DNA of 64,000 bases from the NCBI GenBank assembly GCA_028875855.1, contig JAGWVA010000006.1, forward strand, positions 7,501-71,500, given 5' to 3'. Each line of letters begins with the position of its first letter. The first letter of the stretch is position 1. Shown one piece after another: positions 1 through 8,974 of this stretch. The notes under the pieces are model-generated. The model was not told the origin of the DNA, did no database searches, and saw only the letters and a list, made by a program, of their open reading frames with translations. This DNA is from Paracoccaceae bacterium. GTDB taxonomy: Bacteria > Pseudomonadota > Alphaproteobacteria > Rhodobacterales > Rhodobacteraceae. The position numbers were made by a program, and so were the translations under genes.

Positions 1-180
1 CGCACGAGCGCCTGAAAAGTTGCATCATCCGCTCCACTTTAGGCGATTCTACCGCGATCGTGACCTGTGTTTCACTCTGGCGGCATTCTGCCGGTCGGAA
101 GTTGCGCGGCTTGCGCGGCGCGGTCGATCCGGTAGGTCAGCAGGGAACCGGCACCAGCCATCAGGGAAAGGGAGAACAAG

Positions 181-684
181 ATGCATCGTCGCACGTTTCT
201 GACCGCCGCCGCAGCCAGCGGCATGGCCGCACTTCTGTCGGCCTGCGTTCCCATGACGGGGGGCGAGGCATCGCCGGACGACCTGATGAACAAGATGTCG
301 GCCATGCCGGATCTGTCCACCTTCGTCGCAGCGCTGACCGCAGCGGGTCTTTCGGACAGGCTGCACACGGGCGGGCCCTATACCGTCTTCGCCCCGACCA
401 ACGCCGCCTTTGCCCGTCTTGGCAAGGGCCGGGTGGACGCCCTGATGGCGCCCGCGAACAAGGGGCAGCTTGCGGCGATCCTGTCCCATCACATTGCGCG
501 GGGCAGCTTTACCGCCGCCATGCTCCAGGGCCAGAAGCTGGAGATGGCCACGCTCGGGCAAAAGACGCTGCTGGTGGATGGGAAGGGCGGTCTTTACGTC
601 GATCGCGTCCGCGTCGGCGGGACCGAGGTCGATGCGTCGAACGGCGTGATCTTCACGCTCGACCGGGTGCTGATGCAACCCTGA
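181..684 (+). CDS. Fasciclin-domain lipoprotein, probably Tat-exported
   Basis: The 167-residue protein begins with a twin-arginine-like motif (HRRTFLT, residues 2-8), a hydrophobic stretch and a lipobox ending at Cys22 (LLSAC), so export and lipid anchoring are likely. The rest is one fasciclin (FAS1) domain: YTVFAPTNAAFARL near residues 67-80 and a His-His pair in the ILSHHIARG segment are typical, and the domain ends in NGVIFTLDRVL. FAS1 domains mediate adhesion or binding in many bacteria, but the ligand here is unknown. A GGGAAAGGGAG ribosome site precedes the ATG. The 180 bases upstream show no recognisable gene. Confidence 0.85.
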   Translation: MHRRTFLTAAAASGMAALLSACVPMTGGEASPDDLMNKMSAMPDLSTFVAALTAAGLSDRLHTGGPYTVFAPTNAAFARLGKGRVDALMAPANKGQLAAILSHHIARGSFTAAMLQGQKLEMATLGQKTLLVDGKGGLYVDRVRVGGTEVDASNGVIFTLDRVLMQP

Positions 685-688
685 GCGA

Positions 689-853
689 TCAGTCCTTTTT
701 CTTCGCTTCGGCCGCGGCCTTCATCCGCGCGATCAGGTCGGCCTTGGTGGGCTTTGCGCCAAAGGGGTTGCCGGACGACCCCTTGGCGTTGTGCTCCCGA
801 TGTTTCGGGGCATTCTTCGCGGATTTCTGGCCGCCGGATTTGCTGTAGTCCAT
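689..853 (-). CDS. Small basic hypothetical protein, 54 aa
   Basis: Reading the minus strand from ATG at 853 gives a 54-residue protein, MDYSKSGGQKSAKN to AAEAKKKD, followed by TGA at 691-689. It is highly charged and lysine-rich with a central GNPFGAKPTKADLIARMKAA stretch and no membrane segment or cysteine. AGAAAGGG lies 7-8 bases before the ATG. It sits just downstream of clpB on the same strand, beyond a hairpin. I believe short proteins of this type recur in Rhodobacteraceae, but I know no function. The convergent fasciclin gene ends 4 bases away. Confidence 0.6.
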   Translation of the reverse strand: MDYSKSGGQKSAKNAPKHREHNAKGSSGNPFGAKPTKADLIARMKAAAEAKKKD

Positions 854-921
854 GGTCGCGCCCTTTCTGTTCGCACCGGCCCGTCATGCGCCGGCAGGTC
901 GGGAACGGCAAGGCCCAAGAG

Positions 922-949
922 ACCCCCGCCAGAGCGGTCCGGCGGGGGT
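922..949 (-). terminator. Hairpin after clpB
   Basis: A 9-bp perfect stem (ACCCCCGCC / GGCGGGGGT) with a 10-base loop begins 12 bases beyond the clpB stop. The minus-strand tail is only weakly T-rich (CTCTT); the plus-strand side has TTTTCT. It most likely ends the clpB transcript before the 54-aa gene. Confidence 0.65.
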
Positions 950-960
950 TTTCTGTCATG

Positions 961-3576
961 TCAGTGCAGGACGGCGTCCTGCGGCGGCTCGCGGCGCGAT
1001 TGCGACACGCGGTCGCCGATGATCAGGCCCTCGGCGCCGGCGCGAACGGGGATCGTCTCGCCGTCCATGACGTCGCCCGCCAGGATCATCTCGGCCAGCG
1101 GGTCCTGCAGCGCGCGCTGGATCACGCGCTTGAGCGGGCGCGCCCCGAAGACCGGGTCATAGCCCTCGTCGGCCAGCCAGTGCAGCGCGGCGTCGTCTAG
1201 TTCCAGCGCGATCTTCCGCGCCGCCAGACGCTTTTCAAGCCGCCGCAGCTGGATCTTGACGATCCCGTCCATATCCGCGCGGGTCAGCCGGTCGAAGATG
1301 ATCGTCTCGTCCAGACGGTTCAGGAACTCGGGCCGGAAATGCGCCCGCACCGCCTCCATCACCTCGCGCCGTGCGGCACCTGAATCCGATCCCTCCGGCA
1401 ACTGGCTGAGCGCCTGTGACCCAAGGTTCGAGGTCAGCACGATCAGCGTCTGCTTGAAATCGACCGTGCGGCCCTGGCCATCGGTCAGCACCCCGTCATC
1501 AAGCACCTGCAAGAGCACGTTGAACACGTCCGGGTGCGCCTTCTCGACCTCGTCGAACAGGACGACCTGATAGGGACGACGCCGCACGGCCTCGGTCAGC
1601 ACACCGCCTTCGTCATAGCCGACATAGCCGGGCGGCGCGCCGATCAGACGGGCGACGGAATGCTTCTCCATGAATTCCGACATGTCGATGCGGACCATCG
1701 CGGTGTCATCGTCAAAGAGATATTCCGCCACCGCCTTCGTCAGTTCGGTCTTGCCGACGCCGGTGGGACCCAGGAACAGGAACGATCCCAGCGGCCGGTT
1801 CTCGTCGTTTAGGCCGGCCCGCGCGCGGCGCACGGCGTTCGACACCGCAACCAGCGCCTGCCGCTGACCGATCACGCGCTTGCCAAGCTCCTCTTCCATC
1901 TTGAGGAGCTTTTCGCGTTCGCCTTCCAGCATCTTGGACGTCGGAATTCCGGTCCAACGTTCGACAACCTGCGCGATCTGCTCGGGGCGCACAGCTTCCT
2001 CGACCATCACGTCGCCTTCGCGCGTCTCGGCATCGGCAAGCTGCTTTTCCAGACCCGGGATGATGCCGTAGGACAGCTCCCCCGCGCGGGCGAGGTTGCC
2101 TTCGCGCTTCACCTGCTCCAGTTCCGCCCGCGCGCGGTCCAGCTGTTCCTTCAGTCCCCGCGCCGCGTCCAGCTTGTCGCGCTCGGCCTGCCAGGTGGCG
2201 GTCATCTCGGCCGATTGCTGCTGCAACTCGGCCAGTTCCTTTTCCAGCTTCGCCAGCCGATCCTTGCTTGCGGCATCGTCCTCGCGCCGCAGGGCCTCCG
2301 CCTCGATCTGCTTTTGCAGAATCTCACGGTCCAGGGCGTCCAGCTCTTCGGGCTTGCTGTCCACTTCCATCCGCAGACGGCTCGCCGCCTCGTCCATCAG
2401 GTCGATGGCCTTGTCGGGCAGGAAACGGTCGGTGATGTAGCGATGCGACAGCGTGGCCGCCGCGACCAGAGCGGAGTCGCTGATCCGCACGCCGTGGTGC
2501 AGCTCATACTTCTCCTTGATCCCGCGCAGGATACTGATCGTGTCTTCCACGGTGGGCTCTTCCACCATCACCGGCTGGAAGCGCCGGGCAAGCGCCGCGT
2601 CCTTCTCCACGTGCTTGCGGTATTCATCCAGCGTCGTGGCGCCCACGCAGTGCAGTTCGCCCCGCGCCAGCGCCGGCTTGATGAGGTTGGCCGCATCCAT
2701 CGCGCCTTCGGATTTCCCGGCGCCGACCAGCGTATGCATCTCGTCGATGAACAGGATGATCTCGCCCGCGGCATTCGTGACCTCGGACAGGATCGATTTC
2801 AGCCGCTCCTCGAATTCGCCGCGATACTTCGCGCCCGCGATCAGCGCGCCCATGTCGAGCGCCAGAAGCTTCTTGTTCTTCAGGCTTTCCGGCACGTCGC
2901 CGTTCACGATGCGCAGGGCAAGGCCCTCGGCGATGGCGGTCTTGCCGACGCCGGGTTCCCCGATCAGCACCGGGTTGTTCTTCGTGCGGCGGCTCAGCAC
3001 CTGCATGGTGCGCCGGATCTCGTCGTCGCGCCCGATGATCGGGTCGATCTTGCCCTCTTCGGCGGCCTCGGTCAGGTCGCGGGCATATTTCTTCAGCGCG
3101 TCATAGCCTTCCTCGGCCGAGGCCGTATCGGCCGTGCGCCCCTTGCGAATGTCGTTGATCGCGGCGTTCAGGTTCTGCGCCGTCACCGCGCCCGCATCCA
3201 GCGCGTCCTTCGCGGGCGATTTCACCATCGCCATCGCCATCAGGATGCGCTCCACCGGCACGAAGCTGTCGCCCGCCTTCTTGGCAACTTTCTCCGCCTC
3301 GTCCAGCACGCGGCCCAGAGACGGGTCCATATAGACCTGCCCCGCATCGCCCGTCACCTTCGGCAGCTTTTCCAGCGCGAAGTTGACGGCCTCGGCCACG
3401 CGCAAAGGCTCGCCGCCCGCGCGTTTGATGAGATTGGAGGCCAACCCCTGATCGTCATCCATGAAGGCTTTGAGAAGATGTTCGGGGCCCATCTTCTGAT
3501 GGCTCTCCCGCATCGCGATGGTTTGCGCCGCTTGCAGGAACCCGCGCGAACGCTCCGTGAATTTCTCCAAATTCAT
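961..3576 (-). CDS. clpB: ATP-dependent disaggregase ClpB
   Basis: The 871-residue protein is a full-length ClpB, the Hsp100 ring ATPase that works with DnaK to pull proteins out of aggregates in the cytoplasm. In order it has the N-terminal repeat domain ([17 protein letters not shown]), AAA-1 with Walker [14 protein letters not shown], the coiled-coil middle domain ([16 protein letters not shown]), AAA-2 with Walker [13 protein letters not shown], and the ClpB signature [13 protein letters not shown]. The start at 3576 is chosen because AAGGAGA lies 8-9 bases upstream and the conserved MNLEKF opening begins there. An upstream in-frame start would add 35 non-conserved residues. It appears monocistronic. 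Confidence 0.97.
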   Translation of the reverse strand: MNLEKFTERSRGFLQAAQTIAMRESHQKMGPEHLLKAFMDDDQGLASNLIKRAGGEPLRVAEAVNFALEKLPKVTGDAGQVYMDPSLGRVLDEAEKVAKKAGDSFVPVERILMAMAMVKSPAKDALDAGAVTAQNLNAAINDIRKGRTADTASAEEGYDALKKYARDLTEAAEEGKIDPIIGRDDEIRRTMQVLSRRTKNNPVLIGEPGVGKTAIAEGLALRIVNGDVPESLKNKKLLALDMGALIAGAKYRGEFEERLKSILSEVTNAAGEIILFIDEMHTLVGAGKSEGAMDAANLIKPALARGELHCVGATTLDEYRKHVEKDAALARRFQPVMVEEPTVEDTISILRGIKEKYELHHGVRISDSALVAAATLSHRYITDRFLPDKAIDLMDEAASRLRMEVDSKPEELDALDREILQKQIEAEALRREDDAASKDRLAKLEKELAELQQQSAEMTATWQAERDKLDAARGLKEQLDRARAELEQVKREGNLARAGELSYGIIPGLEKQLADAETREGDVMVEEAVRPEQIAQVVERWTGIPTSKMLEGEREKLLKMEEELGKRVIGQRQALVAVSNAVRRARAGLNDENRPLGSFLFLGPTGVGKTELTKAVAEYLFDDDTAMVRIDMSEFMEKHSVARLIGAPPGYVGYDEGGVLTEAVRRRPYQVVLFDEVEKAHPDVFNVLLQVLDDGVLTDGQGRTVDFKQTLIVLTSNLGSQALSQLPEGSDSGAARREVMEAVRAHFRPEFLNRLDETIIFDRLTRADMDGIVKIQLRRLEKRLAARKIALELDDAALHWLADEGYDPVFGARPLKRVIQRALQDPLAEMILAGDVMDGETIPVRAGAEGLIIGDRVSQSRREPPQDAVLH

Positions 3577-3654
3577 CGGTAAAGTCTCCTTTCTGGCACC
3601 TGTCCCTTGGGCGCCCGGCTTGGCGGCACACCCATTCGCAGGCCTCGGATGACA

Positions 3655-3682
3655 TGTGGTAAGGGGTCCCGAAGGGCGCAAG
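3655..3682 (-). promoter_or_regulatory. Possible heat-shock (RpoH-type) promoter of clpB
   Basis: On the minus strand, about 80 bases upstream of the clpB ATG, CTTGCG (3682-3677) is followed after 12 bases by CCTTAC (3664-3659). This resembles the CTTG ... CCnTAT pattern of alphaproteobacterial RpoH promoters, and clpB is a classic RpoH target. The match is partial and the assignment is inference. Confidence 0.3.
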
Positions 3683-3735
3683 ACAACCGGTGCGAAAATA
3701 TCACATCAGCCCGGCAGGGCGGGACGGGGCGGCGC

Positions 3736-4509
3736 CTATCCCTCGCCCTTCGGTTTCAGCAATTTCGCCGGCCGCACCGCCTCGGCCTGACGGAACAGGC
3801 CGAAGGTCTGGTTCACATAGCCCACGACGCCGCCGATCATCTCCATGTAGGCGCTCAGCTCCGGCGTCCGCTCGGCTTCCACGACCTGCACGGGACGGTC
3901 GGGGCCGTAGCCCTCGAACTGGACGTAGAACAGCGGATCGCCGCGCTTGAGGATGATGTCCTTCTCGGGCTCGTGCCATTCGAAGGCCCACATCAGCGGC
4001 CGCGGCCAGAGGTTCACCGGGAAGCGCCCGCCGAAGATCGTGCCCGGCAGCGGCTGGCGGCGGTAATGGGCGAAGGCGTCCAGCTGGGTGATCCAGACCG
4101 GCTCATCCGCGATGAAGACGTAAGGCAGCGACAGTTGCACCGTCGGCCGGTCGGGATAGCGCCACTCGGCCTCCGCCACCAGCGTCAGCGCCTCTGCCAG
4201 CTTCTTCGGCCGGACCGCGCTGCCGGCGCCCGCCCGGTTGACCAGCACCGCCTGCCCCTTGTCGTCGCGCTTGAAGCCAAGGTGCAGATCGAAGGGGCAC
4301 CGGATCAGGAAATAGCGGCTTTCAAGCTGGATCACCGCCGGGCAGCGCGCCGCTGATTTCGCGTGGCCCCGGTTGGTCTGGCGAAAGCTCACCCGCTCGG
4401 GTGGGTCATAGAGGATGCCCGCCCTGTCGCTGGTCCGAAGCCAGCCCACGACGATCGGCCCCTGCCGCGGCCCGGCATCGTCATTGCCATCGCTGAACGT
4501 GATCTGCAT
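3736..4509 (-). CDS. Conserved hypothetical protein, about 257 aa
   Basis: I do not recognise a named family with certainty. The protein is soluble with no signal peptide or membrane helix, rich in Trp/Phe/Tyr in its second half (NLWPRPLMWAFEWHEPEKD), and has segments such as LESRYFLIRCPFDLHLGF and GDPLFYVQFEG that look like a beta-rich fold. The start is placed at MQITFSDG (4509); ATG at 4521 or 4569 would add 4 or 20 residues. It is divergent from pyrF and 160 bases downstream of the clpB start on the same strand, so it is probably independently transcribed. Confidence 0.7.
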   Translation of the reverse strand: MQITFSDGNDDAGPRQGPIVVGWLRTSDRAGILYDPPERVSFRQTNRGHAKSAARCPAVIQLESRYFLIRCPFDLHLGFKRDDKGQAVLVNRAGAGSAVRPKKLAEALTLVAEAEWRYPDRPTVQLSLPYVFIADEPVWITQLDAFAHYRRQPLPGTIFGGRFPVNLWPRPLMWAFEWHEPEKDIILKRGDPLFYVQFEGYGPDRPVQVVEAERTPELSAYMEMIGGVVGYVNQTFGLFRQAEAVRPAKLLKPKGEG

Positions 4510-4633
4510 CGCCTGCCCCATCCCCGGTTGGCCCGGATTTGCCGCATCGTCCGTCCGTCGCAGGCCCAAGTCAATCTCTGCCTTGCCGCGCGGCCCTGCC
4601 GCCGCTAAGGACGGAAAACTTCAGGAGATCGCC

Positions 4634-5335
4634 ATGACCCAAGCCGATGACCGCCTCATCGTCGCCCTCGACGTGCCCAACCTGCTGGACGGGATGGAGC
4701 TTGCCAACAGGATCGGGGACGCCGTCAGCTTCTACAAGATCGGGCTGGGGATGCTTACCGGCGGGGGCCTCGCGCTGGCCAACGAGCTCAAGCAGGAACA
4801 CGGCAAGCGCATCTTCCTCGATCTCAAGCTGTTCGACATCGGCGCCACGATCGAGGCGGCGGTGCGTGGCATCGCGCAATACGACCTCGATTTCCTGACC
4901 GTTCAGGGTGATCCGCAGGTCGTGCGCGCGGCGAAGGAGGGTGCGGCGGGCAAGCCGCTCAAGATCCTCGCCGTCACGGTGCTGACCTCGCTCGACCGCA
5001 CGGACCTCGATGCAAACCTGATCCGCCCCGGCACGGTGGCCGAGATCGCGCTGGAACGCGCTGCCCGCGCGTTCGAGGCGGGGGCCGACGGCGTGATCGC
5101 CTCCCCGCACGAGGCGGCGGCGATCCGCGCGCTGCCGAATGCGGGTGGCAGGCTGATCGTCACGCCGGGGGTCCGCCCGGCCGGCGCAGCCCTTGGCGAT
5201 CAGAAGCGCGTCGCGACGCCCGCGCAAGCCATCGGCGACGGCGCGGATCACATCGTCGTCGGCCGCCCGATCTGGAAGGCCGACGATCCCCGCGCCGCCG
5301 CGCAGGCCGTCACGGCGGAATTGCCGCCGCGGTGA
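4634..5335 (+). CDS. pyrF: Orotidine-5'-phosphate decarboxylase
   Basis: This 233-residue TIM-barrel enzyme makes UMP from OMP, the last step of de novo pyrimidine synthesis. The N-terminal LIVALDVPN strand, the catalytic LDLKLFDIG segment (Lys and Asp residues of the D-x-K-x-x-D motif), and the C-terminal VTPGVRPAG and HIVVGRPIW phosphate-binding loops are all present. The ATG at 4634 has AGGAG 7 bases upstream and yields the usual family length. A GC-rich hairpin follows the stop. Confidence 0.97.
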   Translation: MTQADDRLIVALDVPNLLDGMELANRIGDAVSFYKIGLGMLTGGGLALANELKQEHGKRIFLDLKLFDIGATIEAAVRGIAQYDLDFLTVQGDPQVVRAAKEGAAGKPLKILAVTVLTSLDRTDLDANLIRPGTVAEIALERAARAFEAGADGVIASPHEAAAIRALPNAGGRLIVTPGVRPAGAALGDQKRVATPAQAIGDGADHIVVGRPIWKADDPRAAAQAVTAELPPR

Positions 5336-5340
5336 GGGAG

Positions 5341-5362
5341 GGCGGGCGGGTGTCCGCCCGCC
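5341..5362. terminator. GC hairpin between convergent pyrF and the 5372 gene
   Basis: A 9-bp perfect stem (GGCGGGCGG / CCGCCCGCC) with a 4-base loop sits 5 bases after the pyrF stop and 9 bases from the end of the convergent gene. There is no T-run, so it is terminator-like and possibly works in both directions. Confidence 0.5.
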
Positions 5363-5371
5363 ATGCGCGTG

Positions 5372-5671
5372 TTACTGACCCGGCGCCGGTTGGGCCGGGG
5401 CAGGTTCGGCGGGCGCCGTCTGCGCAGGCACCGGCGCCGCTCCGTTTCCGGCAGGGGCCGTTTGCGTTGCACCGTTGGATGGGGCCGCCGGCACGGTCAG
5501 CGGGGCCGTGCCCGAGGGCGACGGCGCACGCGAAGGTCCACCCCCGCCGTAATAGGCAAAAGCGGCCAGCGCGAGGATGACCGCCAGCACCGCCACGATG
5601 ATGAGCGGGCCGTTGTTCTGTCCAAGCCAGCCGTGGCCCGGTCCGTGATGAGGGGTTTGCACGTTCGGCAT
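5372..5671 (-). CDS. Single-pass membrane protein with Pro/Ala-rich tail
   Basis: A 99-residue protein of unknown function. A short His/Gly-containing N terminus is followed by one transmembrane helix (PLIIVAVLAVILALAAFAYY, about residues 22-41) and then a low-complexity tail rich in Pro, Ala, Thr and Gln that ends in repeats of the PAPAQPAPGQ type. The topology suggests an inner-membrane anchor with a flexible, perhaps periplasmic, tail. GGAGGAAGGAG lies directly upstream of the ATG, a strong ribosome site. It is convergent with pyrF. Confidence 0.75.
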   Translation of the reverse strand: MPNVQTPHHGPGHGWLGQNNGPLIIVAVLAVILALAAFAYYGGGGPSRAPSPSGTAPLTVPAAPSNGATQTAPAGNGAAPVPAQTAPAEPAPAQPAPGQ

Positions 5672-5868
5672 GGGTCTCTCCTTCCTCCTGAGGACTGCCT
5701 GCCCTCAAACTGGGAAGACCCGCCATCGCCGCAAGAGGGGGCCAAAATCCCGGCACGGACCAGCCGATCCGCCAACCAGAGCTTGGCCAGAGTTGGCCCG
5801 CGCGGCGCGATCCTGCGCAATCCGATGCGTGCCGTCATGGCGCGTTGACCGGCAGGGGCGCCCGGGAC

Positions 5869-6282
5869 TCAGCCCATCTCCCGCAGGCAGAGCGCAAGCC
5901 GATCCTGCAGGAAACCCACCGCCTTCGGATGGGCCAGAAATCCGGCCACCGGCATCATCTGCCAGCCCTGACCCTCGTTTCCGAACCGCACCTGTGCCAG
6001 TTCGTCCGCCGTGATCCGGCCTGCGAAGAACCACCCCAGCAGACCGGGATCGAGCGCCGAAGCGAAGCAGCGTCGCCACAACAGGCGTTCGGGCGGCAGA
6101 AACAGCCCCAGTTCCTCCGCCACCTCGCGCAGCACGCAGGCCTCGGGCGTCTCACGGCCCTCGCGCCCGCCGCCGGGAAGGTCCCAGTGGCCGGGCCATG
6201 GGATCGAGGGAACGTCGTCACGCAGGATGGTCAGGACCCGGTCGCCGTTCAACAGGGCGACCTTTGCCCCGGAAAAGCTCAC
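5869..6282 (-). CDS. Nudix hydrolase
   Basis: The 137-residue protein holds a complete Nudix box, GGGREGRETPEACVLREVAEELG (about residues 32-54), for metal-dependent hydrolysis of a nucleoside-diphosphate-linked substrate that cannot be predicted. I place the start at GTG 6282, which overlaps the TGA of the upstream GST gene (GTGA), rather than at an upstream ATG inside that gene. The sequence from VSFSGAKVALL is where the Nudix fold begins. Translational coupling with the GST gene is likely. Confidence 0.88.
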   Translation of the reverse strand: MSFSGAKVALLNGDRVLTILRDDVPSIPWPGHWDLPGGGREGRETPEACVLREVAEELGLFLPPERLLWRRCFASALDPGLLGWFFAGRITADELAQVRFGNEGQGWQMMPVAGFLAHPKAVGFLQDRLALCLREMG

Positions 6283-6935
6283 GGCCAGTTGCGGGCAAAG
6301 ACAGCGGCGAGATCGGGCCGGGCCGCGACCCGCGCCGCGATGGCCGCAAGGTGGGGGGTCTCTGCGGCGAACCAGGCCGGGCCCGGCTGCCAATGCGTCA
6401 TCACCGCGACGTAAAGGTCAAGCGCGCTGAACCGCCCGCCCAGCACCCATTCGCCGCCGCGCCGGGCCGCCTCGGCCTCGACCAGACGCCAAAGGTCTCC
6501 GCGCTTGGCCACGACCCGGCGACGGTATTCCGGCACCGCGGCCGGATCGGGAACCAGCCGCTCCGCCGCATCCGCATAGCTGCCGGCCGGATAGACCGAC
6601 GCGACCAGAAACACCAGCCAGCGCAGGAAGGCCGCCCGCTCGTCCGCACCGGGGGCGGGCACCAGATCGTCGCGCCCAGTTACCTCGGCCAGCAGAAGCG
6701 TCATCGCCGCGGTTTCCGTCACGACCTCGCCAGACGGCAGTTCCAGCGTGGGGATCTGCCCCGCCGGATTGAGCTGCGCCACCTGCGCCCGTGCGGCGCC
6801 ATCGTGATAGATGTCGCCCCCCGTCACGAGCTCGTAAGGCAGCCCGTAAAGCGCAAGTTGCGCCTCCACGATGGCCGAGCCCCAGCCCGGATTCTGCCAA
6901 AGCCGGTAACGCCGATCAGTTGTCATTGATGTCAT
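6279..6935 (-). CDS. Glutathione S-transferase family protein
   Basis: The 218-residue protein has an N-terminal thioredoxin-like half (RLWQNPGWGSAIVEAQLALYGLPYELV) with the cis-proline segment GQIPTLEL and the ETAAM glutathione-binding stretch. The all-helical C-terminal half contains FSALDLYVAVMTHW, the N-capping box region. Substrate is unknown. It overlaps the preceding NfeD-like gene by 20 bases and the following Nudix gene by 4. The start at ATG 6935 is chosen with GAAGG about 10 bases upstream; ATG 6926 is an alternative. Confidence 0.88.
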   Translation of the reverse strand: MTSMTTDRRYRLWQNPGWGSAIVEAQLALYGLPYELVTGGDIYHDGAARAQVAQLNPAGQIPTLELPSGEVVTETAAMTLLLAEVTGRDDLVPAPGADERAAFLRWLVFLVASVYPAGSYADAAERLVPDPAAVPEYRRRVVAKRGDLWRLVEAEAARRGGEWVLGGRFSALDLYVAVMTHWQPGPAWFAAETPHLAAIAARVAARPDLAAVFARNWP

Positions 6936-7197
6936 GGTTCCAGACCTTCACCTGCCCGCGTTTAAGCCCGAAGACGGCGCGCAAGACAACCCATGCGACA
7001 AGCGACAGGACGGCGAAGACCAGCAGATGCCGCGGCCATGACCCGGCCATCCAGTCGGCGGGCGGAATGCCCAGCCATTCGATCAGCCCGGTCAGAACCG
7101 CGCCGATGGCGAAGCCCAGAAAGACAAAGGCCGGCGCGAGGATTTCCAGAATCCCAAGGGCGCAGCCTGCGATCACCCAGATCCACCAGACGGACAT
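6916..7197 (-). CDS. NfeD-like membrane protein partner of SPFH protein
   Basis: This 93-residue protein has three hydrophobic segments (WIWVIAGCALGILEILAP; AFVFLGFAIGAVLTGLIEWLG; HLLVFAVLSLVAWVVLRAVFG) and matches the short NfeD/YbbJ type that accompanies stomatin-like SPFH proteins. The soluble OB domain of longer NfeD proteins is nearly absent (about 15 residues after the last helix). Its ATG shares one base with the TGA of the SPFH gene (TGATG), so the two are translationally coupled, as in known ybbK-ybbJ pairs. Confidence 0.85.
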   Translation of the reverse strand: MSVWWIWVIAGCALGILEILAPAFVFLGFAIGAVLTGLIEWLGIPPADWMAGSWPRHLLVFAVLSLVAWVVLRAVFGLKRGQVKVWNHDINDN

Positions 7198-8078
7198 CAG
7201 GCCTTGCCCTTCAGCATCTTGAATGCATCGCCAAACGCCTCGATCGCCTGCGCGGGCACGATCACCACCTGCTTGCCCGGCCCCGATCCGACAGCGGTCA
7301 GCGCCTCGACCTGCTTCAGCGCGACCTGATACTGCGCCGCTTCGATCCCGTTCTCCTTGATCGCCTGCGCGACGACGCTGGTGGCATAGGCCTCCGCATC
7401 CGCCGTGATGCGCCTCGCCTTGGCCTTCTGCTCGGCGGCGTAAAGCTCGGCCTCGGCCGACAGCTCCACCGCGCGTTTCTTGCCCTCGGCTTCGGTCACC
7501 TGCGCCCGCCGCGCGCGTTCGGCATTGAGCTGCTGAAGCATCGCGGCGCGCGTCGCCTCATCGAGGTTCACGTCAAGGATCTCGGCCCGCGTCACCTCGA
7601 TCCCCCAATCGTCCACCAGCGCCGCGACCGCCTCGCGGATCTTGGTCACCAGTTCGTTTCGGTTCGACTGGACGTGATCCAGCTCCATCTTGCCGATCTC
7701 GCTGCGGACGATCCCGGCGACCGTCGTGGCAATCGCCGCGTCCACGTCGCGGATGCGGTAAACGGTCTTTTCCGGTTCCGTGATGCGGTAGAAGACCGAG
7801 GTTTCCACCTTCACCAGCACGTTGTCTGCGGTGATGGCGTCCTGCATCGCATTCGGCAACTGCCGTTCGAGGATCGAGATCTTGTGGGCGACCCGGTCGA
7901 TGTAGGGCACGATGAAATTGATGCCTGGTCCAAGCACGACCCTCAGCCGGCCGAAACGCTCGACCACGTATTTCTGCGACTGCGGCACGATGCGCACCGC
8001 AAGATAGACGGTCAGGATGACCAACGCCGCCAGCGCCAGCGTCACGCCGCTGCCCCCCACCAGACCTTCACCGTTCAT
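7197..8078 (-). CDS. SPFH/stomatin-family membrane protein (QmcA-like)
   Basis: The 293-residue protein has one N-terminal transmembrane helix (VTLALAALVILTVYLAVRIV) followed by a full SPFH/band-7 domain (VPQSQKYVVERFGRLRVVLGPGINF, typical of paraslipin/QmcA) and an Ala/Glu-rich coiled coil (ARRAQVTEAEGKKRAVELSAEAELY). Such proteins form large membrane-microdomain oligomers with NfeD partners and influence membrane proteases. ATG 8078 is selected because GGGGGAGG lies about 6 bases upstream. It is first in the SPFH-NfeD-GST-Nudix run. Confidence 0.92.
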   Translation of the reverse strand: MNGEGLVGGSGVTLALAALVILTVYLAVRIVPQSQKYVVERFGRLRVVLGPGINFIVPYIDRVAHKISILERQLPNAMQDAITADNVLVKVETSVFYRITEPEKTVYRIRDVDAAIATTVAGIVRSEIGKMELDHVQSNRNELVTKIREAVAALVDDWGIEVTRAEILDVNLDEATRAAMLQQLNAERARRAQVTEAEGKKRAVELSAEAELYAAEQKAKARRITADAEAYATSVVAQAIKENGIEAAQYQVALKQVEALTAVGSGPGKQVVIVPAQAIEAFGDAFKMLKGKA

Positions 8079-8152
8079 GCATGCCTCCCCCGGACAGACC
8101 TTCCGCACCGATACGGCGCGAAGGTAACACGGTCATATGACGATGTCGCGCC

Positions 8153-8974
8153 TCAGCGGCGCCGCAGGAAGGCCAGCCCGCCAAGCGCCGCGAGGAGCAG
8201 CGGCGCGGATGCCGGCAGCGGAACCGGGGACGGCGCGGTCAGCGCCGCGGCCGCGACCGTGGTCGTCACCGTGGGGGTATAGCTCAGCGTCATGGTAGAG
8301 ATGTTGAACCGCGATCCGCCGCCCGAGGCCGCGATCATGAAAGCATCGCTTGCCGCGCCGCCGAAGCTGGCAGAGGCAAGCGACGTCGCCGCGCTGATCG
8401 CGTCCCCCGTGCTGATCGAACCGGTGCCCGTCGTGTCCGAGGCCCAGACAAGGCTGCTGCGCCCGACGCCGAAGCGGACGTTCTGATCGACGAAGGTCGC
8501 CGCATCGAGCGTGGCCGCGCTGGAAAGCAGGATCTCGATGAAATCGGTTTTCCCGCCGCCAGCATCCACCGCCGGATTGTCACGTGGCACGCCACGGCGC
8601 GTCCCCTCGAGGCTGTTGGTCACGCCCGCGCCCGAAGCCGAGAAGTTCAGCGCGCTCTGATAGGTGTTCTGCCCGGCCCCCGAGGTGGTCAGCGTGCCGA
8701 TCGTGGTCTGGCCGCCCGTCGTCGTCGTGGGGATCGCCCGGCCCGCATAGGTCATGGCCAATACCGTCACCGTCAGCGCGCTGGTCGTCGTGGTCACGCC
8801 GTTGACGGTGGTCGTCGATCCGCCCAGCGTGAAGGTCTGCGACTGCCCCGCCGCAAGGGTCAGGTTGCCCAGCGCCGTCAAGTCAAGCGTCACGGTCGCG
8901 GCCCGCGCCGCGGGCGCGAGCGTCATCAGCAGGGGAATCAGGGTCCAACCCAGCCATTGTCCCAGAAGGCGCAT
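8153..8974 (-). CDS. Secreted protein with VPLPA-type PEP-CTERM sorting tail
   Basis: The protein (273 residues from ATG 8974; ATG 9019 would add 15) has a signal peptide ending ...LAPAARAA. A Thr/Ser/Gly-rich passenger of unknown function follows with long TTTT runs. The end is the tripartite sorting tail VPLPASAP, a hydrophobic helix LLLAALGGLAFL and RRR. That tail is the VPLPA variant of PEP-CTERM found in Rhodobacterales and implies processing by an exosortase, which is not encoded in this window. The two starts lack a clear ribosome site, so the exact N terminus is unsure. Confidence 0.8.
   Translation of the reverse strand: MRLLGQWLGWTLIPLLMTLAPAARAATVTLDLTALGNLTLAAGQSQTFTLGGSTTTVNGVTTTTSALTVTVLAMTYAGRAIPTTTTGGQTTIGTLTTSGAGQNTYQSALNFSASGAGVTNSLEGTRRGVPRDNPAVDAGGGKTDFIEILLSSAATLDAATFVDQNVRFGVGRSSLVWASDTTGTGSISTGDAISAATSLASASFGGAASDAFMIAASGGGSRFNISTMTLSYTPTVTTTVAAAALTAPSPVPLPASAPLLLAALGGLAFLRRR

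Noticed and set aside
1..180. A possible 3' end of a gene at the left edge
   Set aside because: A stop codon occurs at 13-15 in one frame, but four codons are too few to judge, and nothing else in the first 180 bases looks coding.
2215..3582. Long plus-strand open frame across clpB
   Set aside because: It is the antisense shadow of a clear ClpB gene; GC-rich codon bias leaves long open frames on the other strand.
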